Shown: positions 17,068 to 22,701 of the stretch, piece after piece
Position numbering within the stretch: the stretch's first letter is position 1
How the letters are laid out: each line of letters opens with the position of its first letter
IMG/VR virus record: IMGVR_UViG_3300050343_000051
Span: 1 to 33,549 of that record
Reading direction: 5' to 3' (one strand)
Length of the DNA: 33,549 nucleotides
DNA from: a virus
Made by a program: the position numbers and the translations under genes
The notes under the pieces: generated by a model
What the model saw: the letters and a program-made list of their open reading frames with translations, nothing else
Database searches by the model: none
Told to the model about the DNA's origin: nothing

Positions 17068-17283
17068 TTAGTGCAAAGCGCCTCCATAGTAATGCGTTGT
17101 TTGATAGTTTAGAAATTTATCACAGACCTCATCATTGCTGAATATGAACTCATCCATATTGGCTAAGTTAAAAGCAATGGTAGCTATGTAGTTCAAGTCA
17201 TTCTCAGACATTCTGCCTTCTACTTCCTCAAGCCATTCTTCTATTTGTTCTTGGCTCTTTATATCAAATTCTATTCTTTTCAT
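17068..17283 (-). CDS. Small acidic hypothetical protein
   Basis: A 71-residue acidic protein with no recognised family. It is predicted helical (SQEQIEEWLEEVEGRMSEND, then IATIAFNLANMDEF) with no membrane segment. It is the last gene of the leftward recombination operon, and its ATG overlaps the stop of the nuclease gene upstream (ATGA, 17280-17283). Only three bases separate its stop from the lysozyme stop on the other strand, leaving no room for an ordinary terminator between the two transcripts. Confidence 0.65.
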   Translation of the reverse strand: MKRIEFDIKSQEQIEEWLEEVEGRMSENDLNYIATIAFNLANMDEFIFSNDEVCDKFLNYQTTHYYGGALH

Positions 17284-17798
17284 TTCAACGCCTCCAAAAG
17301 CAGTGGCAAACCGTAGATACTGGTCAAGTGCTTGTATTTTAATATTCTAGCATCTTGTTTTATCTTTCTTACGGATATTTTTTCGCCTGCTTTGTAGTCC
17401 TTACCGCAGTCTGTTTCCCAAAACCAAAACTTAGCGCAACAACCCATAATTCTTGCGATATTATCTGTTTTGCAAGTTGCTACAAATATGTAAGCATCGC
17501 ATTTTTGATTCCGCAAATAGTCAGTCAGCATTGCGTTGTTGCTGTTTTTTATTGGCCCATAATTAAAATTAGTAGTTTTTACGTCTATTCGTATACCTTC
17601 AGCAAGGAAGTCGTAGTCATAAGTATCTTCATGGCTGTGCGCTATACCGAGGCTTGCTAGTGCCTGAGATACAGCCAATTCGCCTATAACTCCAGTAGCA
17701 TAGGAGTTCTTATTAACAGACCGTCCATTAAGCGAATCAGGGCTGTCATCGGCAATCTCTCGCCATAGCGGATCTATCTCAAGGATTGCTTTTTTCAT
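17280..17798 (-). CDS. PD-(D/E)XK nuclease-like protein
   Basis: A 172-residue protein with a recognisable restriction-endonuclease-like active site: Glu40 in GVIGELAVSQAL, an acidic YDYDF near residues 60-64, and DVKTT with Asp72 and Lys74. This order (E, then D, then DxK) is that of the PD-(D/E)XK superfamily, which includes Holliday junction resolvases, nicking enzymes and restriction enzymes. In this operon, after NinB and NinG, a junction-resolving or end-processing function is plausible. The start at 17798 overlaps the NinB end by 20 bases. The specific substrate cannot be told from sequence. Confidence 0.7.
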   Translation of the reverse strand: MKKAILEIDPLWREIADDSPDSLNGRSVNKNSYATGVIGELAVSQALASLGIAHSHEDTYDYDFLAEGIRIDVKTTNFNYGPIKNSNNAMLTDYLRNQKCDAYIFVATCKTDNIARIMGCCAKFWFWETDCGKDYKAGEKISVRKIKQDARILKYKHLTSIYGLPLLLEALK

Positions 17799-18207
17799 TC
17801 ACAGGCCATGGCACATGAATGCCCATTTTGTCACCAAAGTGACGGTTTAAGGTCTCATAGACTTTAACGTAGTCCACTTTCTCGGCCTCCGCTGTAGAGT
17901 CTTTGCCTGTCATAGCTTCCTGAACTGGCTTCCACAGGTGTTCTTTAACGCCTGCCATCGTCCAATCAATGGATGCTTTATGCTCTAAGACCTTCTCCAT
18001 TCCCAAGCCAGCAGAGTTTAGCTCGTCAGCCATGAGCTGACACCAAACGTGGAGCGCGGAGTTCTGTTTTAAGCTGCGCTGTTTACCAGTAGCCCATTTG
18101 ATTACTAGGTACTTGTCCTTGGCATACAGCTCGTCCATATGCTCCTTAAACATCTTCATTGTGTGGTCTGAATTAACTATCCAGTGTTGGCCTTCATTTA
18201 TACTCAT
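17779..18207 (-). CDS. ninB: NinB-like recombination protein
   Basis: A 142-residue protein matching the lambda NinB (Orf) family, which binds single-stranded DNA and SSB and can substitute for RecFOR in recombination. Signature regions are LVIKWATGKQRSLKQNSALH and VWCQLMADELN, then a conserved KxxLWKPVQEAMTGKDSTAE segment. The chosen start, ATG 18207 (MSINEGQHWIVNSD), leaves one base after the NinG stop. An in-frame ATG at 18243 (MTEESNS) would overlap ninG and has an AAGG element two bases upstream, so it cannot be excluded. Earlier in-frame starts lie deep inside ninG and are rejected. Confidence 0.85.
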   Translation of the reverse strand: MSINEGQHWIVNSDHTMKMFKEHMDELYAKDKYLVIKWATGKQRSLKQNSALHVWCQLMADELNSAGLGMEKVLEHKASIDWTMAGVKEHLWKPVQEAMTGKDSTAEAEKVDYVKVYETLNRHFGDKMGIHVPWPVNEKSNP

Positions 18208-18208
18208 A

Positions 18209-18628
18209 TCAAATATACCCAATGAATTCGATTCTTCCGTCATTACCTTCTGCTCGCGCTGCTTGGATGAGTGCAAATTGCTCACGGTAGTGCCTAGCAA
18301 CGTCTTTAAGGTTCTTCTTATAATCTTTAGCAAGACCAATGTTTTCACGCTTCTCACGCAATATGCCAATGGCCTGCTCGCCAAGATGAGCCTCTGCCCA
18401 TCGTTGGAAGTCATCAGGATTGCTACCTAGCTTCTGGTGACAGCCAAAACAATGGGCAAAAGCGTTCATAGGATCAAAGCGCACAGCGTAGGCTCTGCGC
18501 CCGAAGTAGTGGCTACAGTGAAGTCCTTGCGATCCTTCCTCATACTGTGTGCCGCAGGCTTCGCAGCACCAGTTAGTTCTGGATCTGACGCATTTACTAA
18601 ACATAGTATCTGCCGCAGTTATCTTCAT
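18209..18628 (-). CDS. ninG: NinG-like recombination protein (Rap family)
   Basis: A 139-residue protein of the lambda NinG/Rap type, which binds and cuts branched DNA such as Holliday and D-loop junctions. It shows the family zinc-binding pattern: WCCEACG (Cys22, Cys25), LHCSHYFGRR (His37, Cys38, His40) and AHCFGCHQKLG (Cys60, Cys63, His64), an HNH-like arrangement. Next comes a helical tail (ENIGLAKDYKKNLKDVARHY). It is shorter than lambda NinG (about 204 aa) at the N-terminus, as is common. The start overlaps the end of the upstream gene by four bases, and NinB follows after one base. Confidence 0.85.
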   Translation of the reverse strand: MKITAADTMFSKCVRSRTNWCCEACGTQYEEGSQGLHCSHYFGRRAYAVRFDPMNAFAHCFGCHQKLGSNPDDFQRWAEAHLGEQAIGILREKRENIGLAKDYKKNLKDVARHYREQFALIQAARAEGNDGRIEFIGYI

Positions 18629-18864
18629 GCTCTGACCTTCAAGACTAAGTAGCGTCTTGCTCCTTGATCTGAGAACTGTTTCACCTTGTACATATCCTCA
18701 TTTTTACGCAAGAAGCTGTTAATGGAATGATAAGCAGTCCTCATGTCATCGTAGTCATCAAACGACAGAGCTTCGGTTTCGTCCATATCAAGCCATCGCA
18801 CAACATACTTGCTGCGCGATGCTACTCTCTTGATACCTTCTTCTTTTAGGTTGATTACCTTCAT
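18625..18864 (-). CDS. Hypothetical protein in recombination operon
   Basis: A 79-residue basic and acidic mixed protein with no recognised family. It has an alpha/beta-looking sequence (YVVRWLDMDETEALSFDD, then INSFLRKNEDMYKVKQFS) and no cysteines, membrane segment or signal. It overlaps the SSB-like gene upstream by one base and ninG downstream by four, so it is translated as part of the operon. Small proteins at this position may modulate the exonuclease or annealing protein, but nothing in the sequence shows this. Confidence 0.65.
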   Translation of the reverse strand: MKVINLKEEGIKRVASRSKYVVRWLDMDETEALSFDDYDDMRTAYHSINSFLRKNEDMYKVKQFSDQGARRYLVLKVRA

Positions 18865-19142
18865 TAGAATGGTATGTCCTCAAAGTTGGCTGGAGCTGCT
18901 GGAGCTGCTGGAGCGCTGTCCATAGGCTTAGACCACTTCATTGAGATGTACGGCTCACCGCCGCCTTCAGGAGTGTTCTTCCATCCTTTCAAGGCTATCT
19001 TGCCGCCTTTGTTTAAAGATACCTGACCGTTCTCCAGAGCTGTTACAAGCTCTCGTAGGACGGTTGGGTCAATCTGACCGTAGTATCCGTCATCATAGCT
19101 AGACTTATTTACACTAGTTAGTGTGGTGAATGCGTTGCTCAT
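18864..19142 (-). CDS. SSB-like protein with acidic EDIPF C-terminal tip
   Basis: A 92-residue protein ending in FEDIPF after an Ala/Pro-rich linker (APAAPAAPAN). This is the layout of bacterial single-strand DNA-binding proteins, where a flexible linker leads to a D-D-I-P-F tip that recruits partner enzymes. The body (residues 20-70: ENGQVSLNKGGKIALKGWKN, then EPYISMKWSKP) is beta-rich with aromatic residues, but shorter than a complete OB-fold SSB (about 110 aa). It is encoded between the exonuclease and ninG, a usual place for a phage SSB. I call it SSB-like by tail and context. The OB fold itself is not proven. Confidence 0.6.
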   Translation of the reverse strand: MSNAFTTLTSVNKSSYDDGYYGQIDPTVLRELVTALENGQVSLNKGGKIALKGWKNTPEGGGEPYISMKWSKPMDSAPAAPAAPANFEDIPF

Positions 19143-19755
19143 TTAACTTCTCCGTTTCAGTTTTAACAATGTTGGCTGCTGCTATAAGTATTTCGGCAGC
19201 TTTATCTATCAGTTCATTATCGCGTTTTACTTCAATAATTATGGGCTTCAGGTCTGGGTGGTAAGACATGAAGTAATAAACGTCAAAACCCATGATATAC
19301 ATGGTGGATTGCACTTGTTGGATGTACTCAGTAGGCAGCTTTTTCGAGCGCATATACCTAACGTGAGTGTTTGCCTTTGGACATTTGATTTCAACTCCGG
19401 TCTCTATTTTCCCATCAAGAGTAAATAATCCGTCTGGAGAGCATCCGATGTCATGATCATCGTGCATATGGAAACCAACTTCTTGAACGGTAACGTCCAA
19501 GTACATCTCAAAGTTAGCTCTGGCCTGAGCTTCAAGCAAAGTGCCACGCTCCATATCGTAGCTTTGGAACGTATCCATAGGCTTTTGCATAAGGCGCTCA
19601 GCTATCACTTGATTCAGGTAGGTCTCTCTCACGCCCGATGCTGTCTTTTCGCCTCGACTCGTAAACAAAGATTTCATATTTGAGCTGCTGATAATACCGC
19701 ACCGCGCTTGATGCCATTCTGGACTTCCTTGATCGCAATAAATCACTCTGGTCAT
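19114..19755 (-). CDS. YqaJ/lambda-type recombination exonuclease
   Basis: A 213-residue PD-(D/E)XK exonuclease that resects 5' strands to make 3' tails for the annealing protein. Motifs are GSPEWHQARCGIISSS at residues 10-25, ERGTLLEAQARANFEMY (Glu75 region), GCSPDG with Asp108, GVEIKCPK with Glu122 and Lys124, and EYIQQVQSTMYIMG with the conserved Gln. Length is close to lambda exonuclease (226 aa). ATG 19755 has GGAGAG nine bases upstream. The 3' end overlaps the SSB-like gene by 29 bases and the 5' part overlaps the zinc-ribbon ORF. It pairs with the Erf annealing protein encoded upstream. Confidence 0.9.
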   Translation of the reverse strand: MTRVIYCDQGSPEWHQARCGIISSSNMKSLFTSRGEKTASGVRETYLNQVIAERLMQKPMDTFQSYDMERGTLLEAQARANFEMYLDVTVQEVGFHMHDDHDIGCSPDGLFTLDGKIETGVEIKCPKANTHVRYMRSKKLPTEYIQQVQSTMYIMGFDVYYFMSYHPDLKPIIIEVKRDNELIDKAAEILIAAANIVKTETEKLNEQRIHHTN

Positions 19756-19873
19756 AACGTACTCTCCATAAAGAATTAGCCAAACAATGCAAAGCTATAC
19801 ACTCTTTGCACCAGCGATTGCTGCGCGGCTTAGACTTCGCGCAGACATCGCAGGTAGTTTCGGTCTTGTTCAT
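19598..19873 (-). CDS. Small zinc-ribbon protein, overlapping the exonuclease gene
   Basis: A 91-residue open frame beginning with ATG 19873, which overlaps the erf stop by four bases (ATGA). The first 30 residues contain CDVCAKSKPRSNRWCKECIA, a CxxC-x10-CxxC zinc-ribbon motif, then a helix (LHCLANSLWRVRYD). Only the first 39 codons are outside the exonuclease gene; the rest runs 158 bases into it in another frame and is basic and low in hydrophobics. The zinc ribbon and the coupled start support a true gene. The long overlap suggests either an unusually deep out-of-frame overlap or an indel that removed an earlier stop. Confidence 0.5.
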   Translation of the reverse strand: MNKTETTCDVCAKSKPRSNRWCKECIALHCLANSLWRVRYDQSDLLRSRKSRMASSAVRYYQQLKYEIFVYESRRKDSIGRERDLPESSDS

Positions 19874-20442
19874 TGAGCCTTCTTGTTGATGATAGCCATT
19901 TCAAGCTGATCAGCCTGATCAAGACTCAGTATCCAAGTCTCAGCTGCGACAAGTTTTAAGGCTCGCTCTTCAGTGATCTTAATCTCTGCGAGGTCTTTCT
20001 TGATCTTTGCTATGCGAGAGTCAGAAGCAATCTTTGGCTTTTGCTTGCGGTCACCGTGAGTGGCGCGGTCAGCATCATCATCCAATTTCGGATCTGAAAT
20101 TAGAAAAAGGCTCGCGAGAAGATAGCGCTTTGCGTAGGTGTAGCAGCCGCCACAGGATTGCGCGTCACGCGCTTTCTTATCTACCACGCAGTCCTGAGTG
20201 AACTGTTGGCCGCTAGGCATATGGTGCATCCATATTCGAGTTCCAGCGGTCTCATCAGAGTTAATGTCTTCAAAGTGAAAGAATATATCTTGCTCAGATA
20301 AGACGCTGTGTACAGCAGGCAATAGGTCTTCTAGCTTGTGGTACTTGTGACCATTGGCAAAGCCGTTAATGCCTGACTTCTTGGGAGAAGTGAAGTTTGA
20401 TTGCGCGGCAAAAAATGCCGTCCAGAAGTGATGTTTTTCCAT
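19870..20442 (-). CDS. erf: Erf-family single-strand DNA annealing protein
   Basis: A 190-residue protein of the ERF family (P22 Erf), a ring-forming annealer that pairs single strands during recombination and circularisation of incoming terminally redundant DNA. The signature is seen: GHKYHKLEDLLPAVHSVLSE (the KYxxLxDIL region), a beta segment (GTRIWMHHMPSGQQF), then DAQSCGGCYTYAKRYLLASL at residues 93-112 and SDPKLDDDADRAT. The C-terminal part is basic and helical. It is the first gene of the leftward operon and the promoter candidate at 20476-20504 lies just upstream. The leader TTGACGGA precedes the ATG at 20442. Confidence 0.88.
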   Translation of the reverse strand: MEKHHFWTAFFAAQSNFTSPKKSGINGFANGHKYHKLEDLLPAVHSVLSEQDIFFHFEDINSDETAGTRIWMHHMPSGQQFTQDCVVDKKARDAQSCGGCYTYAKRYLLASLFLISDPKLDDDADRATHGDRKQKPKIASDSRIAKIKKDLAEIKITEERALKLVAAETWILSLDQADQLEMAIINKKAQ

Positions 20443-20475
20443 TTTAAGATTCCGTCAAGAATGAATGAGACTAGA

Positions 20476-20504
20476 AGTGTACAGAGGTTATTTATAGGTG
20501 TCAA
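20476..20504 (-). promoter_or_regulatory. Leftward sigma70-type promoter for the recombination operon
   Basis: On the minus strand there is a perfect -35 hexamer TTGACA (20499-20504) and TACACT (20476-20481, four of six matches to TATAAT), with the optimal 17-base spacing. It lies 34 bases before the erf start and points at it. No other gene precedes erf on this strand. The box itself is seen directly; activity is inferred. Confidence 0.6.
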
Positions 20505-20908
20505 CAAAGTAGGTGTGCAGACAGCCCGAAGGAGAAACGGCTTGCTGACGGAGGACAAGATATAGTGGCATTCACTACATACTGCCTGCACATATGGGTA
20601 TTGTATCTCACCAGCAAAGTGGAGTACACTGGCAATCCGGTGTGATAAATCCTGACCGTAACTCAGCGATATGGCCTATGGGTAGCCTGAAACGCCCAGA
20701 TAGCACAAGGTTTCCGAGATTGATGGGATCGCGCCTGAGCAGCAGAGTGATGGCGACAAACCAGTTTAGCGGACACGATGGTGACTTGACTCAGTAATCA
20801 CGGATGATGAAGAGTTCTGGCAATTGAAACCTGTGGATCATGCTCCTGTAGGATACTAAGGTGTCCCAAACCATCTAAATGACTTTTTTCTTCAGATAAG
20901 TGTGAAAG

Positions 20909-20937
20909 TTGTGGACACTGTGTGTGATTACTGTAAA
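20909..20937 (+). promoter_or_regulatory. Candidate rightward early promoter
   Basis: TTGTGG (20909-20914) and TGTAAA (20932-20937) are separated by 17 bases and lie 50 bases before the first rightward early gene at 20987. The hexamers match the sigma70 consensus only partly (TTG in the -35, T.TAA in the -10). The position is right and no better candidate is seen in the last 100 bases, so it is listed with low confidence. Confidence 0.3.
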
Positions 20938-20986
20938 ATGCTTTACATGGAGTCGCACAACGCTGCTCATCTGACGGAGATACAAC

Positions 20987-21556
20987 ATGATTACTAAGAC
21001 TTACTTTACTGTTGAGGCAAAGGTTTTTAATTCACCTAAAGGTTTTGGTGTTTGGGGATGGACTAAAAGATCAAAAGAAACAACTGATCGCGCTGAAGCA
21101 CAGCGTTTGTTAAAAGAAGAGGCAGAGCGTTCAGCTAAATGGATAGCTAAAGAATTATCAGAAACCACGGATCAAGATAAGATCGACCATCTTCTTGAAA
21201 TACAAAAAAACGAAGAGTTTCGCATCGTAGAAGAAGAAAAAACATTCACACACGTTTCTTATTACGGATACAGTGATGTTCATGCTTACGAGATAGTTAA
21301 GGTAATCAGTGACAAGACCATTGAGGTCAGGAAGATGGATACTGAGCATGACATCTCTCATCTCAAGCAGTATGCAGGCGGTTTTGCTGGACACGTTGAA
21401 GGTCAGCGCAATCAAAAAGTGACCTACGCAAGCAACCCAAATGCTGGGGTGATCCGAATTAGGCGTAAGAAAAACAACCCAGAAGAATGGGGCCACGGAG
21501 GTCTACGTTTTGGCCTGACAGAGAAGCCTTACGCTTTTTACGATTACAACTTCTAA
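20987..21556 (+). CDS. Hypothetical early protein
   Basis: A 189-residue protein and the first rightward early gene, with TGACGGAGA seven bases before ATG 20987. The family is not recognised. The N-terminal third (TYFTVEAKVFNSPKGFGVWG) is beta-like, followed by a highly charged helix (EAQRLLKEEAERSAKWIAKE). The C-terminal half contains YYGYSDVHAYEIVKVISDKT and GVIRIRRKKNNP, a segment resembling small phage proteins of unknown function that share a YSDxxxYxIV motif. There is no membrane segment. An early host-takeover or replication accessory role would fit the location but is not shown. Confidence 0.65.
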   Translation: MITKTYFTVEAKVFNSPKGFGVWGWTKRSKETTDRAEAQRLLKEEAERSAKWIAKELSETTDQDKIDHLLEIQKNEEFRIVEEEKTFTHVSYYGYSDVHAYEIVKVISDKTIEVRKMDTEHDISHLKQYAGGFAGHVEGQRNQKVTYASNPNAGVIRIRRKKNNPEEWGHGGLRFGLTEKPYAFYDYNF

Positions 21557-21562
21557 CCAACC

Positions 21563-21580
21563 GCGCCTCTCCGGAGGCGC
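21563..21580 (+). other. Perfect GC-rich hairpin between early genes
   Basis: GCGCCTC and GAGGCGC form a perfect seven-base stem around a TCCG loop, seven bases after the stop of the preceding gene. It is followed by ATAACTCTTG rather than a T-run, so it is not a classical intrinsic terminator. It could protect mRNA ends, attenuate readthrough or form part of a processing site. Nine bases later the TGACGGAG leader of the next gene begins. Confidence 0.45.
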
Positions 21581-21588
21581 ATAACTCT

Positions 21589-21607
21589 TGACGGAGAAAA
21601 ATTATGT
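21589..21607 (+). repeat. 19-base leader repeat, copy 1
   Basis: TGACGGAGAAAAATTATGT is identical at 21589-21607 and 21898-21916, each ending in the ATG of a small early gene. Related shorter copies (TGACGGAG) precede 20987 and 20565, and TTGACGGA precedes erf on the other strand. It contains a GGAG ribosome-site core eight bases before the ATG, but conservation extends beyond it. Confidence 0.6.
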
Positions 21608-21858
21608 TTGATGTCTATTGTCCACATTGCGGCGAACCTTATGATCAAGACGTATTCCACGAGCCAGAGGCTTACGATGCGCCAGAAGGCAGCTATCAGC
21701 AGTCTGCTGCGCTTTTCAAGGTCAACGGCTGCGGTATGTTCCAAGCTGACCCAGCGATCTGCACACGCAAGCCTATAGAGCCTGCTGACCGCATGGAGCT
21801 TATCAAGGCTGGCATGAATCTTAGCGAGCATCCTGATGAGTGGTTGATGTTCCTTTAG
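21604..21858 (+). CDS. Small zinc-ribbon protein
   Basis: An 84-residue protein starting MFDVYCPHCGEPYDQDVFHE. The CPHCGEPxD knuckle plus cysteines in NGCGMFQ and AICTRK could form a zinc-binding site. Similar small CPHCGE proteins are frequent in phages and have no assigned function. The rest is acidic. The leader TGACGGAGAAAAATTATGT immediately before the start is identical to that of the next gene. It could bind nucleic acid or a host protein; the sequence does not decide. Confidence 0.65.
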   Translation: MFDVYCPHCGEPYDQDVFHEPEAYDAPEGSYQQSAALFKVNGCGMFQADPAICTRKPIEPADRMELIKAGMNLSEHPDEWLMFL

Positions 21859-21897
21859 TCAAGGACAAATCAGCCGAAAAAACCTTTGAATTTGTCC

Positions 21898-21916
21898 TGA
21901 CGGAGAAAAATTATGT
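21898..21916 (+). repeat. 19-base leader repeat, copy 2
   Basis: The exact second copy of the leader at 21589-21607, overlapping the ATG at 21913. The flanks differ: CTTGACGG at copy 1 and CCTGACGG at copy 2. Confidence 0.6.
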
Positions 21917-22236
21917 CTTTTAGCTATAACCAGATCGTTTCTAAAGTAGAAGAGCTTGGCCTAGATCCTTACTACGATATGGACTCTTTGCCCGAATCTG
22001 ACCGAGATGACATCCTTGACCATCTTTTCCTAGCCTGTGATGCGGCTGATAACCTTGACGCTGCTCTGTTTACGTTCATGGACGGCTCTGACGCTGCGCG
22101 CATGATTGTCTCTCTTGCCTATGGCAACCTCGAAGAAGTAGGCAAGGCTCAGAAAGTCTTGCAGAAAACCTTGATGGACACAGCCGCAGCTTACCTAAGA
22201 ACAGCCGTTCGCAAACATTATCAGTTGGAGAAGTAA
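21913..22236 (+). CDS. Hypothetical early protein
   Basis: A 107-residue acidic, mostly helical protein with no recognised family (FSYNQIVSKVEELGLDPYYD, then AADNLDAALFTFMDGSDAAR). There are no membrane segments; one cysteine is seen. It starts after the same 19-base leader as the upstream zinc-ribbon gene. Its stop TAA is followed one base later by the ATG of the next gene. The C-terminal helix (TAAAYLRTAVRKHYQLEK) is basic. Confidence 0.65.
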   Translation: MSFSYNQIVSKVEELGLDPYYDMDSLPESDRDDILDHLFLACDAADNLDAALFTFMDGSDAARMIVSLAYGNLEEVGKAQKVLQKTLMDTAAAYLRTAVRKHYQLEK

Positions 22237-22237
22237 C

Positions 22238-22483
22238 ATGATGGAATTTAACTTAGACCAAACAAACGAGCTGCTAGACGCATTGGTCATGGGTAGCATG
22301 GTTGCGAACTATCCTGAGTTCGTTGAGTCTTACGGTCACGAAGTTGCTGACCAAAAGCTAGGCCGTATGTTCAGCCGTGATTGGGATCGTCTCAAGGAAG
22401 AGGTCTGGCAGGCAACTTATCCTGCGTATCACGCCAAGATGTATGCTCTGGCAGCACAGGAGGACGCACGATGCGGAATCTAA
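22238..22483 (+). CDS. Hypothetical early protein
   Basis: An 81-residue helical protein, not recognised (QTNELLDALVMGSMVANYPE, then FSRDWDRLKEEVWQATYPAY). It starts ATG 22238, with GGAGAAG in the end of the previous gene as ribosome site. The 3' end overlaps the next gene by 13 bases, where AGGAGG lies within the coding sequence and serves the following start. It appears to be one member of a tightly packed early operon. Confidence 0.6.
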   Translation: MMEFNLDQTNELLDALVMGSMVANYPEFVESYGHEVADQKLGRMFSRDWDRLKEEVWQATYPAYHAKMYALAAQEDARCGI

Positions 22484-22701
22484 CTGGTATAGCTGCTGGA
22501 CTGCTTGTTATCGTAGGATTTCTTATGGCTGGAGGCTCAGACTTTGAGGAGGCTAAGGCTGCTGAGTTTCGCTACTGCTCTGACGTTGCGCTCTGGCGTA
22601 CTTATCAAATGGCTGACGGCTCAAGCCGCTACGGTCATCCAGATTACAAAGGCATCTATGATGATGTCTGTAAGGAGCTAGAGCCTCATGATCAGCCTTA
22701 G
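22471..22701 (+). CDS. Small exported or membrane-anchored early protein
   Basis: A 76-residue protein from ATG 22471, chosen because a strong AGGAGG lies seven bases upstream. The longer in-frame extension to 22381 lies in the previous gene and is not needed. Residues 1-20 (MRNLTGIAAGLLVIVGFLMA) form a hydrophobic helix, either a signal peptide with a possible cut after KAA near residue 31 or an anchor. The remainder is polar with two cysteines (YCSDVAL, DDVCKEL) that could form a disulphide in the periplasm. Such small early envelope proteins often act in host takeover or exclusion of other phages, but nothing specific is visible. Confidence 0.65.
   Translation: MRNLTGIAAGLLVIVGFLMAGGSDFEEAKAAEFRYCSDVALWRTYQMADGSSRYGHPDYKGIYDDVCKELEPHDQP

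Larger units (their letters stand above)
20443..20986. other. Divergent early control region, 544 bases
   Basis: The stretch between the leftward recombination operon and the rightward early genes. It holds the leftward promoter (20476-20504), a weaker rightward candidate (20909-20937) and two copies of the TGACGG-type leader (20546 and 20972). No repressor, Cro or integrase gene is visible. A short frame from GTG 20565, placed ten bases after TGACGGAGG, gives MAFTTYCLHIWVLYLTSKVE and stops at 20645. Another frame runs 20594-20797. The stretch near 20800-20860 reads ITDDEEFWQLKPVDHAPVGY before TAA, which looks like a real protein end. These may be pieces of one small early gene broken by indels, but no single frame spans them. 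Confidence 0.45.

Noticed and set aside
20331-20591. Minus-strand frame beginning MQAVCSECHY, upstream of erf
   Set aside because: It overlaps the erf start and the promoter, and its sequence lacks a convincing fold; the leading CSEC motif is probably chance.
20594-20797. 67-residue plus-strand frame taken alone as a gene
   Set aside because: Weak composition, no ribosome site of its own; kept only as a possible fragment in the control region.
22381-22470. N-terminal extension of the small exported protein
   Set aside because: It overlaps another gene entirely, and AGGAGG lies just before ATG 22471.
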